Source: Saccharothrix carnea
GTDB taxonomy: Bacteria > Actinomycetota > Actinomycetes > Mycobacteriales > Pseudonocardiaceae
Assembly: GCF_003014735.1 (NCBI RefSeq)
Contig: NZ_PYAX01000011.1
Coordinates: 1 to 64,000, forward strand
DNA length: 64,000 nt
Reading direction: 5' to 3'
A program made the position numbers and the translations under genes. Positions 33,643-42,453 of this stretch are shown here, one piece after another (positions within the stretch are counted from its first letter, which is position 1; each line of letters begins with the position of its first letter). The notes beneath the pieces are model-generated. The model had not been told where the DNA came from, searched no databases, and saw only the letters and a program-made list of their open reading frames with translations.

Positions 33643-35223
33643 GTGACCTCAACCGGAACCGAGCCCTTCAGACGCCCCGGCACGCTGATCCGCGCCCGCC
33701 CGCTCGCGTCCCGGTTCCGGCCGGACCACGCCGGTGCCGCGTACCGCGTCTTCTACCAAGGCGTCGGGCACGACGGCCGGGGCCGCCTCGTCACCGGGTC
33801 GGTGTTCGTCCCGGACGGCACGCCTCCCGCCGGCGGCTGGCCCGTGGTCAGCTACGCCCACGGCACCACGGGCCTGTCCGACCGCACCGCGCCGTCGCGC
33901 ACCGGCCTGCTCCGGCTGGAACGCGCGCACATCGCGACGTGGCTCGCCTCCGGCTACGCGGTCACGGCCACCGACTACGAAGGCCTCGCCACCCCCGGCC
34001 CGCACCCGTACTTCAACGGCGAGGCGGTGTCCGACGACGTGATCGACATCGTCCGCGCCGCCCGGCAGCTCGACCACCCGCTCGCCGACCGCTGGCTCGT
34101 CGCGGGCTTCTCCCAAGGCGGCCACGCGGCCCTGTTCACCGCCCTGATCGCGACCGACTACGCGCCGGAACTGGACTTCCTGGGCACGGTCGCGCTCGCG
34201 CCACCGGTCCACCTGGTGCGCGTGATCGCGACCCGCACGAGCGACGCGGCGGCGCTCGTCTGCCCGTTCGTGCCGATCGTGCTGGCGGGCATGCGCACCC
34301 GGTACCCCGACTTCGGCCACGGCTTCCTCACCGAGCGCGGCACGACCCTGGTCGACCTGGCCGAACGGGTGTCGCTGGTGGAGATGTTCCGCGCCACCAA
34401 GGCGACCACCAACCACGAGACCGGCATGACCGACCTGACCCGCCACGACCACGTGGCACGGGTGCTGGACGAGTGCCGCGTCCCGATCGCCCGCCTGGAC
34501 CGCCCGGTGTTCCTGGCCGCGGCCGGCAACGACGAGATCGTGCCGCCCGCCGTGATCCACGACTTCGCCGACGCCCTCGCCGCCGCGGGCAGCACCGTCC
34601 ACCTGGAGACGTACCCGGAGGCCGACCACGGCACGATCCTCACCGCGGCCCACCCCGACGCGACGGAGTGGGCCGCCACGACCGCCGGCCACTCCCCTGC
34701 GCCCGTCACGCCGTCACCGCGCTTCGACCTCCTGGACGCGACCGGCGACGGCTACCTGCGGCGCGACGACTACGAGGTGTTCGCGCTGCGCCTGGTCCAG
34801 TCGTTCGGCCACCCGCCGCGCTCAGCCACCGCGATGGCCGTCCGCTCCGGCTACCGCGCCCTGTGGCGTGCCCTGGCCGCCGAGTCCGACACCGACCAGG
34901 ACGGCCGGGTCGGCAAGGCCGAGTTCCTCGCCTGGGCGGCTCGCGCCACGCACACCGCGTTCGACCGGACGCTGCGCCCGCTGGCGACGGCCGTGCTGGC
35001 ACTGGTCGACGTGAACGGCACCGGCGTGGTGGAACGCGACGAGTTCCTGACCCTGGCGACCCGGTGCGGCCTACCCGACGCCGACGCCCGCACCCTCTTC
35101 GACCGCCTCGACGCGAACCACCGCGGCACCGTCGAGACCGACGAGATCGTTCATGCCACCAAGGAGTTCTGCCTGGATCCGAGCCCGGACAAGCCCGGTC
35201 ACTGGCTGTTCGGCCGGTTCTGA
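33643..35223 (+). CDS. Secretory-lipase-type alpha/beta hydrolase fused to a four-EF-hand domain
   Basis: The 526-residue protein has an N-terminal alpha/beta hydrolase (1-355) of the secretory lipase type with nucleophile Ser158 (GFSQGGHA), likely acid Asp297 (GNDEIVP) and His329 (EADHGT). The rest (360-510) is a calcium-binding domain like calerythrin or sarcoplasmic calcium-binding protein: loops at 365-376, 416-427 (DTDQDGRVGKAE, canonical), 456-467 and 490-501. No signal peptide is visible, which is odd for this lipase family. The arrangement suggests calcium-controlled ester hydrolysis in the cytoplasm (inference). The GTG at 33643 is the first usable start. It does not appear to be in an operon. 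Confidence 0.88.
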   Translation: MTSTGTEPFRRPGTLIRARPLASRFRPDHAGAAYRVFYQGVGHDGRGRLVTGSVFVPDGTPPAGGWPVVSYAHGTTGLSDRTAPSRTGLLRLERAHIATWLASGYAVTATDYEGLATPGPHPYFNGEAVSDDVIDIVRAARQLDHPLADRWLVAGFSQGGHAALFTALIATDYAPELDFLGTVALAPPVHLVRVIATRTSDAAALVCPFVPIVLAGMRTRYPDFGHGFLTERGTTLVDLAERVSLVEMFRATKATTNHETGMTDLTRHDHVARVLDECRVPIARLDRPVFLAAAGNDEIVPPAVIHDFADALAAAGSTVHLETYPEADHGTILTAAHPDATEWAATTAGHSPAPVTPSPRFDLLDATGDGYLRRDDYEVFALRLVQSFGHPPRSATAMAVRSGYRALWRALAAESDTDQDGRVGKAEFLAWAARATHTAFDRTLRPLATAVLALVDVNGTGVVERDEFLTLATRCGLPDADARTLFDRLDANHRGTVETDEIVHATKEFCLDPSPDKPGHWLFGRF

Positions 35224-35236
35224 CCCGCGCCGGGCG

Positions 35237-35701
35237 TCACGTCTGCGGCCACATCGAGTAGATGAGGTTGTCGTCGTCCGCGCAGACGACCTGGGGCAGG
35301 GCGGGTTCGGGCACCTGGTTGCACGTCATCGTGCCGATCACCAGCGGCGGCCGTCCCGCGGTCGGGTCGCGGCGCTCGGCGTAGTAGTCCACCAGGACCG
35401 CGGCGGCCTGGTCGCAGGTCAGCCGGCCGGACGGGGTCTCCACGACGACGGCCAGCATCGGCTTGCCCAGGGCTCCGGGGAACGCGTCATCGCAGTACTG
35501 GGCCGGCGCGCCCTCGTCGATCGTCGGCAGCGGCACGGGCTCGGGCGTCGGGTCCGCTTCCTCCGTGGTGCTGCTCGTGGTGGCGGTCGTGGTGGTCGTC
35601 GTGGTCGCGGCCTGGGTGCCCGAGCCCACGACGGCGGTGGAGCACGCCGTGACCAGGGCGAGGCACGTGACGAGCGCCGGCAGCAAGATTTTCACGGTCA
35701 C
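35237..35701 (-). CDS. Small putative lipoprotein of unknown function
   Basis: The sequence begins VTVKILLPALVTCLALVTACS, a lipoprotein signal with a lipobox-like VTAC, followed by a Thr-rich linker (TTTTTTTATTSSTT) that would tether it above the membrane. The ~90-residue mature domain has four Cys (YCDD, LTCDQ, MTCNQ, VVCADD), probably two disulfides. I do not recognise the family. Starts at 35701 or 35695 (both GTG) are possible; no clear ribosome-binding site. It converges on the lipase gene and is divergent from another lipoprotein gene. Confidence 0.75.
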   Translation of the reverse strand: MTVKILLPALVTCLALVTACSTAVVGSGTQAATTTTTTTATTSSTTEEADPTPEPVPLPTIDEGAPAQYCDDAFPGALGKPMLAVVVETPSGRLTCDQAAAVLVDYYAERRDPTAGRPPLVIGTMTCNQVPEPALPQVVCADDDNLIYSMWPQT

Positions 35702-35808
35702 TGTGACGTGCCGGAAGACGCGTCGGTTGCGGGCCGGACCTGTCACAGCGCGATAACGGTTGGGCGTGCTCGTCGCGGGCGTCCGGGCGGCCGGGTTTGC
35801 TGTGCGCC

Positions 35809-36222
35809 ATGAACACGAAGGTCGCGTCCATGCTGTTGGCCGTGGGGTTGTGCGCGTCCCTGGTCGGGTGCTCCAGCAAGGAGGACGAGTTCGTCGCGGA
35901 GCTCAAGGCGGCGGGCTTCACCGCCATCGGCGAGCCGCGCAGCGAGTCCGAGAAGAAGAGCAAGAAGGTCGGCAAGCGGACGATCAAGTCGTCGCAGAAG
36001 GTCATCGAGGTGACGGTCCGGGTCAAGGGCTGTGACCTGGAGTTCGAGAAGGTGTCCGGGCAGGCCGGCTACTGGCTGGACGAGTTGCACGTCAACGGGC
36101 AGGAGCCCGACTGGCCCGGCTACCCCGAGAACCTCAAGCAGCAGGACGTCGTGACCGTGTTCGCGGGCGGCCAGCCCAAGCCGGACGGCTTCAAGGACTG
36201 CTACAAGCCCAACGAGGCCTGA
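35809..36222 (+). CDS. Small putative lipoprotein of unknown function
   Basis: The 137-residue product starts MNTKVASMLLAVGLCASLVGCSS, a classic lipoprotein signal with lipobox LVGC. The mature part is Lys/Glu-rich (SEKKSKKVGKRTIKSSQK) and has two more Cys (GCDLEF, DCYKP). No known domain is recognised. ATG 35809 is chosen since it starts the signal peptide. A hairpin terminator follows immediately, so this is probably a single-gene transcript. Confidence 0.8.
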   Translation: MNTKVASMLLAVGLCASLVGCSSKEDEFVAELKAAGFTAIGEPRSESEKKSKKVGKRTIKSSQKVIEVTVRVKGCDLEFEKVSGQAGYWLDELHVNGQEPDWPGYPENLKQQDVVTVFAGGQPKPDGFKDCYKPNEA

Positions 36223-36239
36223 GGTCGCCAACCTCTCCG

Positions 36240-36274
36240 GGAGCCCCGTCCTCGATCACCGAGGGCGGGGCTCC
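36240..36274 (+). terminator. Intrinsic terminator after the lipoprotein gene
   Basis: Bases 36240-36254 (ggagccccgtcctcg) pair with 36260-36274 over 15 bp with a single G-U wobble and a 5-base loop. It begins 17 bases after the stop codon. It insulates the following sigma factor module. Confidence 0.85.
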
Positions 36275-36351
36275 TCGGTGTGCCCGCCGCATTAGTGCGG
36301 GAGATTTGCCGCGCGGTCGTGGTGGTGTATCCGGGTGGCGGAAAGGGAGTG

Positions 36352-36984
36352 GTGGCACTGCCCGGTACACAGGAACCCGACTGGCGGCACTCGGCGGGTG
36401 CGGAGCGGCACGCCGCCTGCCTGGTCGCCGCGCGTGCCGGCGATCGCGACGCGCTGGCCGCATTGATCGCCGACCTGACACCGCTGGTGTGGCACGTCGC
36501 GCGCGGGCACGGGTTGGACCGCGACACGGCCGAGGGCGTGGTGCAGACGGTCTGGCTCGCGCTGCTTCGGCACCTCGGACGGCTGGAGGACCCGCGTGCG
36601 CTGGCCAGGTGGCTGGTCGCCGCGACACGCCGCGAGGCGCAGCGGACCTGGACACCGGCTCGACGTCGAGCGGCGGTGGACGACGAGCCCGCGGAGCTGG
36701 TGAGCGAGCACGGCCTGCCCGAGGACGCCACCCTGCTCGACGACGGTGACCTGCACCTCTGGCGCGCGTTCGGTCGGTTGTCGCAGAAGTGCCAGGAACT
36801 CCTGCGACTCACCGCGCTGGCCGCTCGGCCGGACTACCGGGCGGTGGCGGGGGCGCTGTCCACGCGCCGGGGCGCGGTCGGCCCGGCCAAGGGGCGGTGC
36901 CTCGACGTGCTGCGCGCGCACCTGGACGCCGACGTGGGGTGGGGGTTCGCCGGAGTGCCCGCGGAGGCGCCTCCGAACCCCTGA
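36352..36984 (+). CDS. ECF-like RNA polymerase sigma factor
   Basis: The ~210-residue protein has a sigma region 2 (LVAARAGDRDALAALIADLTPLVWHVARGHGL...VVQTVWLALLRHL) and a region 4-like C-terminus (FGRLSQKCQELLRLTALAARPDYRAVAGALSTRRGAVGPAKGRCLDVLRAHL). The region 4 segment is divergent (RRGAVGPAKGR in place of the usual SRLxRAR), but the layout is clear. No anti-sigma gene is adjacent. GTG 36352 follows AAGGGAGTG; GTG 36349 is also possible. It precedes the His-rich peptide and the CHAT-TPR gene, and may drive transcription of that module. Confidence 0.87.
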   Translation: MALPGTQEPDWRHSAGAERHAACLVAARAGDRDALAALIADLTPLVWHVARGHGLDRDTAEGVVQTVWLALLRHLGRLEDPRALARWLVAATRREAQRTWTPARRRAAVDDEPAELVSEHGLPEDATLLDDGDLHLWRAFGRLSQKCQELLRLTALAARPDYRAVAGALSTRRGAVGPAKGRCLDVLRAHLDADVGWGFAGVPAEAPPNP

Positions 36985-37197
36985 CAGTGCGTTACCTGAA
37001 TGGGTGATAGTTGGGGTCGTTTACGCACGGCAGAGGGGCGTCGCCTACCGGATGTGCGAAATTCCCTCTCGATCGTTACGCCGTTGTGCCACCATTGCCC
37101 TGTTCGAGCGGTACGAGGGGTCCGCCGAACATGACTCAGAGCTATCGCTCGAGTCGCTTGCACGGCCAAGACAGATCCTCAGGGGAGGGAGATCGTT

Positions 37198-37407
37198 TTG
37201 TCTACGCCCACCGAAACTGACTTCTTGGACGAGAACGCCGAGAACGTCCAGCAGGACACCACCACTGCGCCGGTCGCGCCGGAAACCGGGCTCGACCAGC
37301 CGGAACACCAGCACGACCACAAGCACGACCACGACCACACGCACGAGGACGGCGAACTGTCGCCCATGTGCGTGAGCGGTGGCTGCGTGACGAAGACCAC
37401 CGCGTGA
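37198..37407 (+). CDS. Small His-rich peptide with C-terminal CxxxxC
   Basis: This 69-residue peptide starts at TTG 37198 with a strong GGGGAGGGAG site 6 bases upstream. The N-terminal part is acidic. Seven His occur at every second residue (37, 39, 41, 43, 45, 47, 49), a metal-binding pattern, and the tail SPMCVSGGCVTKTTA has two Cys (58, 63) among Ser/Thr residues. Family unknown to me. It could be a metal-binding regulator, a substrate for the CHAT protease next door, or a RiPP-like precursor; no modification enzyme is adjacent. A terminator follows, so it can be made as a separate short message. Confidence 0.72.
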   Translation: MSTPTETDFLDENAENVQQDTTTAPVAPETGLDQPEHQHDHKHDHDHTHEDGELSPMCVSGGCVTKTTA

Positions 37408-37424
37408 CCTGTCAAACGTGATCG

Positions 37425-37457
37425 CGTCCGCCGGCCGGGTGACCTGGCCGGCGGACG
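37425..37457 (+). terminator. Hairpin between His-rich peptide gene and CHAT gene
   Basis: CGTCCGCCGGCC (37425-37436) is perfectly complementary to 37446-37457, with a 9-base loop. It lies 17 bases after the peptide stop and 33 before the CHAT start. It probably lets most transcripts end after the peptide, with the CHAT gene expressed by read-through or a separate promoter. Confidence 0.75.
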
Positions 37458-37490
37458 GCTTTCAGTTGCGTTCTGTGATGTCATAGACAG

Positions 37491-40106
37491 GTGCCAGTGA
37501 CCGCCGTCCGCGATGAAGCCCATGTCATCCGTCAAGCGCGAGAACTGCACCGCCGCGGAGTCGACGCGTCGTGTGCCGGGCGGCATCGCGATGCGGTACG
37601 TCTGCTGCGACGCGGGCAGAGCCTGGCGGACGCGGTCGATCCCGCCGATCCGGAGACCCGGTCGGACTGGTACGTGACGCGGATCCGGTTGTCGTCGACG
37701 TTGGCGGCGGTGGAGGCGGAGACGTCCGGCCCCGCCGCGGGATTGGACGGGCTGGCCGAGGTGCGGCGGCTGGTCGAAGACGTGGCTGATCCGCTCGTGA
37801 AGGACGAACTGCGCGGGGGCGTCGAGCACAACCGCGGTCTCCTGCTGTCGAACGCGGGCTTGATCGAGGACGCGATCCGCCTCTTCGACTCCGCGCTCGA
37901 GCACTACGAGCACAGGCTCTCCACCGGCGAGCCCTCGCTGCCCCTGTTCGAGCTGATCGTGAAGTCGCTGTGGAGCAGGGGTACGGCGCACACCCGGCTG
38001 GGGTCGATCGGCCAGGCGCGCCACGACCTGACCCGTGCGCTCACGCTGGCCACCGAGCACGGGTTGCCGGGCAGGGCGGCCGACGCCGACTTCGCGCTCG
38101 GGCTGCTGGAGATGCGGATCGGCGACATCCCGGCAGCCCTTCGGCGCTTCGAGGCCAGTGAGCGCGCCTACCGGGCACAGGGGCTCGACGTGCCGGTGCT
38201 GCTCGGCCTGCACCGGGGCCAGGCACTGATGGACGCCGGGCTCGCCGACGAGGCCGGCACCCAGCTCGACAACGTGCTCACCGTGCTGCGCGCCGAGGGC
38301 GGCGTGGCCCGGTACTTGGGCAACGTCGAGCTGTACCGGGCCGTCGCCGCGTACATGACCGGAGACCTCGACCTGGCCCGCACCATGGCCTCCTCCGCCC
38401 GGCAGCGGATGCGGCGTTGGGGGTGCCAGACCTGCGTCACGAACGCGACGCTCATCGGGCTGCGCGTGGACGCGGCGGTGGCGCTGCGGTCCGGGCGGGT
38501 GCCGCGGTCGGTGACCCGGCGCGCGTTGGACTTCGCCGACGAGCTGCCCGTGCCCCGGTTGGCCGAGCAGGCGGCGTTGGCGCGGATGCTGGCGGCGAGG
38601 CTGGAGATCCGGCGCGGTGACGTGGCGGCCGCCGCCGACATCCTCGACCGGGTGCCCCGGCCGGGGAAGCTCACGCCGATCGACTACCGGATGCTGCGCC
38701 GCCTGTGCCGGGCCGAGCTGGCCATCGCGCGCGGCCAGCGGGCCGTCGCGCTCGCCGAGATCAGGGCCGGGCTGACCGACCTCGACCACGTGCGCGACCG
38801 GATGGGCGGCCTGGAGCTGCTGTCCGGCACCGCGCTGCACGGCCGGGAGCTGGCCGGGCTGGCGGTGCAGCTGGTGCTGGAGCGCGGCAACGCCCGGCGG
38901 CTGTTCTCGTGGCTGGAGCGGACCCGGGCGCAGACCTACCGCTACGAGCCGTTGACCCACGTGGACAACCCCGAGCTGGCCGAGCGGATCGCCGAGGTCC
39001 GCAGCCTCACGCAGTCGATCCACCAGGCCGAGCACGACGGCCACTCGACCGCCGCGCTGCGCGCCCGCCGGGCCGAACGCCTGCGCGAGGCGAACCGGCT
39101 GGGCTGGCACACGGGCCGGTGGGGCAGCCCGCGCCCGGTCGCCGCGCTGCCCGAGGTGATGGCAAGGCTGGGCGACCGCGCCCTGGTCAGCTTCGCGTCG
39201 TCGGAGGACTCCCTGGTCGCGGTCGTCGTGGTGGGCTCCGAGGTGCGGCTGGCGCGGCTGGGTTCGGCCGAGCAGGCGGCGGAGAGCGCCCGGATGCTGA
39301 ACGCGGACCTGAACGCGCTGGCACCGGACCACCTGCCGGAACCGCTGGTGCGGGTGATGTCGGTGTCGGCGCGCAAGCAGGCCGACCGGCTCGACGCGCA
39401 GCTGATCCAGCCGTTGGCGGAGCTGATCGGCGAACGCGAGCTGGTCGTCGTGCCGACCGGCGCGCTGTACGCGGTGCCGTGGGGCGTGCTGCCGACGCTG
39501 CACGGACGGCCCACCGTCGTGGCGCCCTCTGCCACCGCGTGGCTGGCCGCCGATCGGGCCGAGGCCGGCTCGACGGGCCGGACCGTGCTGGTCCGCGGCC
39601 CGGGGCTGCCCGCCGCGGTCGGTGAGATCGACAAGCTGGGCGCGCACTACGCCACGGCGGCGCTGATGTCGGGCGAGAACGCCTCGGTCGCCGCGGTGCT
39701 GGAGGCGTTGGACGGCGCGGAGATCGCGCACCTGGCCGCGCACGGCGTGCACGAGCCGGAGAACGCCCTGTTCTCCCGGCTGGAGCTGAGCGACGGACCG
39801 GTCTACGCGCACGAGATGGCCGGCCTCGCCCACCCGCCCCGGCAGGTCGTGCTGGCCGCGTGCGAGCTGGCCCTCAACCGCATCCGCCCCGGTGACGAGC
39901 CGTTGGGCTTCGCCAGTGCGCTGCTGGCCAGCGGCTCGCGGATGGTGGTCGCACCGCTGAGCCGGGTCGGCGACCAGGCGTGCGCCGCCGCGATGGACGA
40001 CTACCACCGCAGCCTGGCCGCCGGCGCCCGACCGGCGGTGGCCCTGGCGGACGCCATCGCGGTCGACCCGCTGCGGCGGCCGTTCGTCTGCCTCGGCAGC
40101 GGCTGA
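37491..40106 (+). CDS. CHAT-domain (caspase-like) protein with TPR repeats
   Basis: The 871-residue protein has helical TPR-like repeats over roughly residues 10-480 (for example LHRRGVDASCAGRHRDAVRLLRRG and LGSIGQARHDLTRALTLATEHG). A C-terminal CHAT domain follows, with catalytic His751 (HLAAHGVHEP) and Cys791 (VVLAACELAL), and a preceding LVVVPTGALYAVPWGVLP strand. CHAT domains are clan CD cysteine peptidases related to caspases and separases; some are activated by TPR or nucleic-acid partners and cleave effectors. The start is uncertain: GTG 37491 or 37497, neither with a good ribosome-binding site. Its neighbours, the sigma factor and His-rich peptide, are candidate partners or substrates. 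Confidence 0.9.
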   Translation: MPVTAVRDEAHVIRQARELHRRGVDASCAGRHRDAVRLLRRGQSLADAVDPADPETRSDWYVTRIRLSSTLAAVEAETSGPAAGLDGLAEVRRLVEDVADPLVKDELRGGVEHNRGLLLSNAGLIEDAIRLFDSALEHYEHRLSTGEPSLPLFELIVKSLWSRGTAHTRLGSIGQARHDLTRALTLATEHGLPGRAADADFALGLLEMRIGDIPAALRRFEASERAYRAQGLDVPVLLGLHRGQALMDAGLADEAGTQLDNVLTVLRAEGGVARYLGNVELYRAVAAYMTGDLDLARTMASSARQRMRRWGCQTCVTNATLIGLRVDAAVALRSGRVPRSVTRRALDFADELPVPRLAEQAALARMLAARLEIRRGDVAAAADILDRVPRPGKLTPIDYRMLRRLCRAELAIARGQRAVALAEIRAGLTDLDHVRDRMGGLELLSGTALHGRELAGLAVQLVLERGNARRLFSWLERTRAQTYRYEPLTHVDNPELAERIAEVRSLTQSIHQAEHDGHSTAALRARRAERLREANRLGWHTGRWGSPRPVAALPEVMARLGDRALVSFASSEDSLVAVVVVGSEVRLARLGSAEQAAESARMLNADLNALAPDHLPEPLVRVMSVSARKQADRLDAQLIQPLAELIGERELVVVPTGALYAVPWGVLPTLHGRPTVVAPSATAWLAADRAEAGSTGRTVLVRGPGLPAAVGEIDKLGAHYATAALMSGENASVAAVLEALDGAEIAHLAAHGVHEPENALFSRLELSDGPVYAHEMAGLAHPPRQVVLAACELALNRIRPGDEPLGFASALLASGSRMVVAPLSRVGDQACAAAMDDYHRSLAAGARPAVALADAIAVDPLRRPFVCLGSG

Positions 40107-40158
40107 TCACGCCGGGCGGACCCGCACCGGCACCTCCAGCACGGCTACCGCGGCGGCG

Positions 40159-40395
40159 GTGCGCTGCCTGCCCCTGCCGTCCGGGCTGCGCCGTGCCGGG
40201 GTGGTCGCGGCGCTGTCCGGCCTGGCCGCCGTCGTGCTGCCGTGGACGACCGGGCTCGACGGGCCGACCGTGGCGTCGGAGCAGGTCGGCTACGCGCTCC
40301 ACCTGCCGGTCCTGCTCTGGTACGGCGCGCTGGGGTGGCGGGAACTCCGGTCGGGTCGGCACAACGGCGGTGTCGGGCGGGCGTCGAACGGGTAA
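40159..40395 (+). CDS. Small membrane protein (hypothetical)
   Basis: A 78-residue frame has two hydrophobic stretches, AGVVAALSGLAAVVLPWTTGL and HLPVLLWYGALGWREL, suggesting a small two-pass membrane protein. GTG 40159 has no convincing ribosome-binding site. It lies in the 334-bp gap between the CHAT gene and a STAS gene. Reasonable codon use supports it, but no family is recognised. Confidence 0.4.
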   Translation: MRCLPLPSGLRRAGVVAALSGLAAVVLPWTTGLDGPTVASEQVGYALHLPVLLWYGALGWRELRSGRHNGGVGRASNG

Positions 40396-40440
40396 TGGTG
40401 GTAGGCGGTGACGCAGCCGAAATCGGGGTGAGGGAGCGGC

Positions 40441-40833
40441 GTGCACGGGGATGTCGAACAGCCGTCGGTGACGGTGCAGGACGTCGGTGACGACGGTGTG
40501 GTGGTCGCCGTCGTGCACGGCGACTTCGACGTCGACACCTTCCGCGACGTGCGCCAGGCGCTGTTCACCTGCCTGAACGGCCGTGCGTCGGCGTTGGTGG
40601 TCGACCTGGGCGAAGTGGGGTTCTTCGGGTCGATGGGGATCGCGGTGCTGGTGGAGGCACGGCAGCGGGCCGACGTGGTGGGCGCCGGGTTCGCCGTGGT
40701 GGCGGGGCGGCGCACGGTGGCGCGGCCGATCCGGATGACCGAGATGGAGGACCTGCTGCGGCTGCACCGCACCCGGGACGAGGCGTTGGCCACGGTGCGC
40801 GGCGAGTCCGGGTTCTCGTGGTGGTCGTCGTGA
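40441..40833 (+). CDS. STAS-domain anti-sigma factor antagonist
   Basis: The 130-residue protein is a STAS domain: VVVAVVHGDFDVDTFRDVRQAL, then ALVVDLGEVGFFGSMGIAVLVEARQRAD. The serine in FFGSM is the phosphorylation site in RsbV/SpoIIAA relatives. The C-terminal part (RTVARPIRMTEMEDLLRLH) matches the first STAS protein in this window, so they may be paralogues. GTG 40441 has GAGGGAG upstream. It converges on a Ser/Thr kinase gene with a gap of 3 bases; a functional link is possible but not shown. Confidence 0.88.
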   Translation: MHGDVEQPSVTVQDVGDDGVVVAVVHGDFDVDTFRDVRQALFTCLNGRASALVVDLGEVGFFGSMGIAVLVEARQRADVVGAGFAVVAGRRTVARPIRMTEMEDLLRLHRTRDEALATVRGESGFSWWSS

Positions 40834-40836
40834 CGG

Positions 40837-42453
40837 TCACGCCTGGGCGAGGTCGACGATGAGCAGGCGGTCGTCCCGCAGCACCATGACCACGCGGTAG
40901 TCCTCGGTGAACGGGTCGTCGTCGTGGGGCGTGAACTCGAGGGTCACGTCGGCGGTGTAGGTGGCGCCGTTGGCGGTCACCTCCGGCTCGCCGCTCACCG
41001 TCACGTCGGAGTAGGCGCCCCAGAACTGGTCGTCCTCCCACTCGGACGGCCGGTTCTCCGGCGCCCAGTTCTCCCGGGCCGTCGCGGGGTCGTGCGGGAG
41101 GTTGGCGAAGTGGTCGCGCACGTGGTCGGCGACCGACGCGGCGTCCAGCGTGCCCGCTTCGGTGGTCTCGGGCGGTGCTTCGGTCGTGGTGTCGTCGGAG
41201 GTGGGCGCCTCGGCTGTCGGGTAGTCGGTGGTGGGCTCGGACCGGGTGGGGACCGGGGTCGTCGTGTCCGGTGACGCCGACCGCAGGTCGTCCTCCCGGA
41301 ACGCGATGAACAGCACGGTGGCCGCGACGGCGACCACCACCCCGGCCGCGAGCACCGGCACGAGCCACCGGCGGGTGGTGGCGAGAGGTGCGCCGTGCGT
41401 GGGAGGCCCGGCTACCGCGGTGGGAGGTGGGGCTACGGCGGTGGGCGGGTGCGCCAGGGGTGCCGGCCGCAAGGCTTTGGTCGGGCGCGGCGTGCCCGGC
41501 GGTGGCGTGCTCGGCCAGGCGCTGGTCGGTCGCGGGATGCCCGGTGGTGGCGTGTTCGGCTGGGAGTTGGTCGGCGAGGCAGTGGTCGGCGGCGGAGCGG
41601 TCAGGCGCGGCGTGCCCGGCGGCGGGGTGTTCGGCGGGGCGGAGGCGGTGGGGGTGGAGAGGGTGGCCAGTTCGCGGCTCGCCTGCTCGGCGGTGGGGCG
41701 GGCGGCCGGGTCGTTGGCCAGCAACCTGGTCAGCAGCGCGGTGAGGGGGCCGGACCGCGTCGGGGGCACGATCCAGCCGCCGGCGATCCGGTGCAGCATC
41801 CCGAGGTCGTTGTCGCCGGCACCGAACGGCGGTCCGCCCTCCACCAGGGCGTAGAGGGTGGCGCCGAGGGAGAACACGTCGGCCGCCGGTGTCGGGTCCG
41901 CGCCGCGGGCCAGTTCCGGCGCCAGGTAGGCCAGCGTGCCCGCGAGCATCCCGGTCCTGGTCACGGTGACGTCGCCGACCGCGCGGGAGATCCCGAAGTC
42001 GGTGATCTTGACCGTGCCGTCCGCGCCGATCAGGACGTTGCCCGGCTTGATGTCGCGGTGCACCACGCCGGCCCGGTGCGCGGCGGCCAGCGCGGAGGCG
42101 ACGTGCCCGCCGATCCGGGCCGCTTCGGCGGGCGGCAGCGTGCCGCGTTCGGCGAGCACGGCCGACAGGCTGCGCGACGGCACGAACTCCATCACCAGGC
42201 ACGGCTTGCCGTCCTCGACGACCACGTCGAACACGCCGACCGCGTTCGGGTGCTGCAGGCGCGCGGCGATGCGGGCCTCGCGCATCGCCCGCCGGCAGGC
42301 CTCGTCCACCTCGTCGGCGGCCAGGCCGGGCAGCAGGAGCTGCTTGATCGCGACGTCCCGGTGCAGCAGCTCGTCGTGCGCACGCCAGACCACACCCATC
42401 GCGCCGCTGCCGAGCCGTTCCAGCGGGGTGTAGCGGTTACCGACCTTGTCCAC
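40837..42453 (-). CDS. Membrane Ser/Thr protein kinase (PknB-like)
   Basis: The N-terminal kinase domain (about 1-270) has the glycine loop LGSGAMGVVW, Lys37 (VAIK), the catalytic loop VHRDIKPGNV with Asp134, and DFG at 152-154. A Pro/Thr-rich linker follows with repeated blocks of the kind TPPPGTPRPT. A single membrane segment (WLVPVLAAGVVVAVAATVLFIAF, near 360-380) leads to a Thr/Glu-rich stalk and a ~100-residue outer domain (HFANLPHDPATARENW onward) related in shape to low-complexity sensor tails. It probably senses an external signal and phosphorylates cytoplasmic targets. GTG or ATG starts around 42453 agree with the family start. Confidence 0.93.
   Translation of the reverse strand: MDKVGNRYTPLERLGSGAMGVVWRAHDELLHRDVAIKQLLLPGLAADEVDEACRRAMREARIAARLQHPNAVGVFDVVVEDGKPCLVMEFVPSRSLSAVLAERGTLPPAEAARIGGHVASALAAAHRAGVVHRDIKPGNVLIGADGTVKITDFGISRAVGDVTVTRTGMLAGTLAYLAPELARGADPTPAADVFSLGATLYALVEGGPPFGAGDNDLGMLHRIAGGWIVPPTRSGPLTALLTRLLANDPAARPTAEQASRELATLSTPTASAPPNTPPPGTPRLTAPPPTTASPTNSQPNTPPPGIPRPTSAWPSTPPPGTPRPTKALRPAPLAHPPTAVAPPPTAVAGPPTHGAPLATTRRWLVPVLAAGVVVAVAATVLFIAFREDDLRSASPDTTTPVPTRSEPTTDYPTAEAPTSDDTTTEAPPETTEAGTLDAASVADHVRDHFANLPHDPATARENWAPENRPSEWEDDQFWGAYSDVTVSGEPEVTANGATYTADVTLEFTPHDDDPFTEDYRVVMVLRDDRLLIVDLAQA

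Noticed and set aside
37198..37407. Lanthipeptide precursor reading of the His-rich peptide
   Set aside because: The Cys and Ser/Thr tail is suggestive, but no lanthipeptide synthetase or other RiPP enzyme lies nearby and the FxLD-type leader pattern is not met, so I kept it as a peptide of unknown role.
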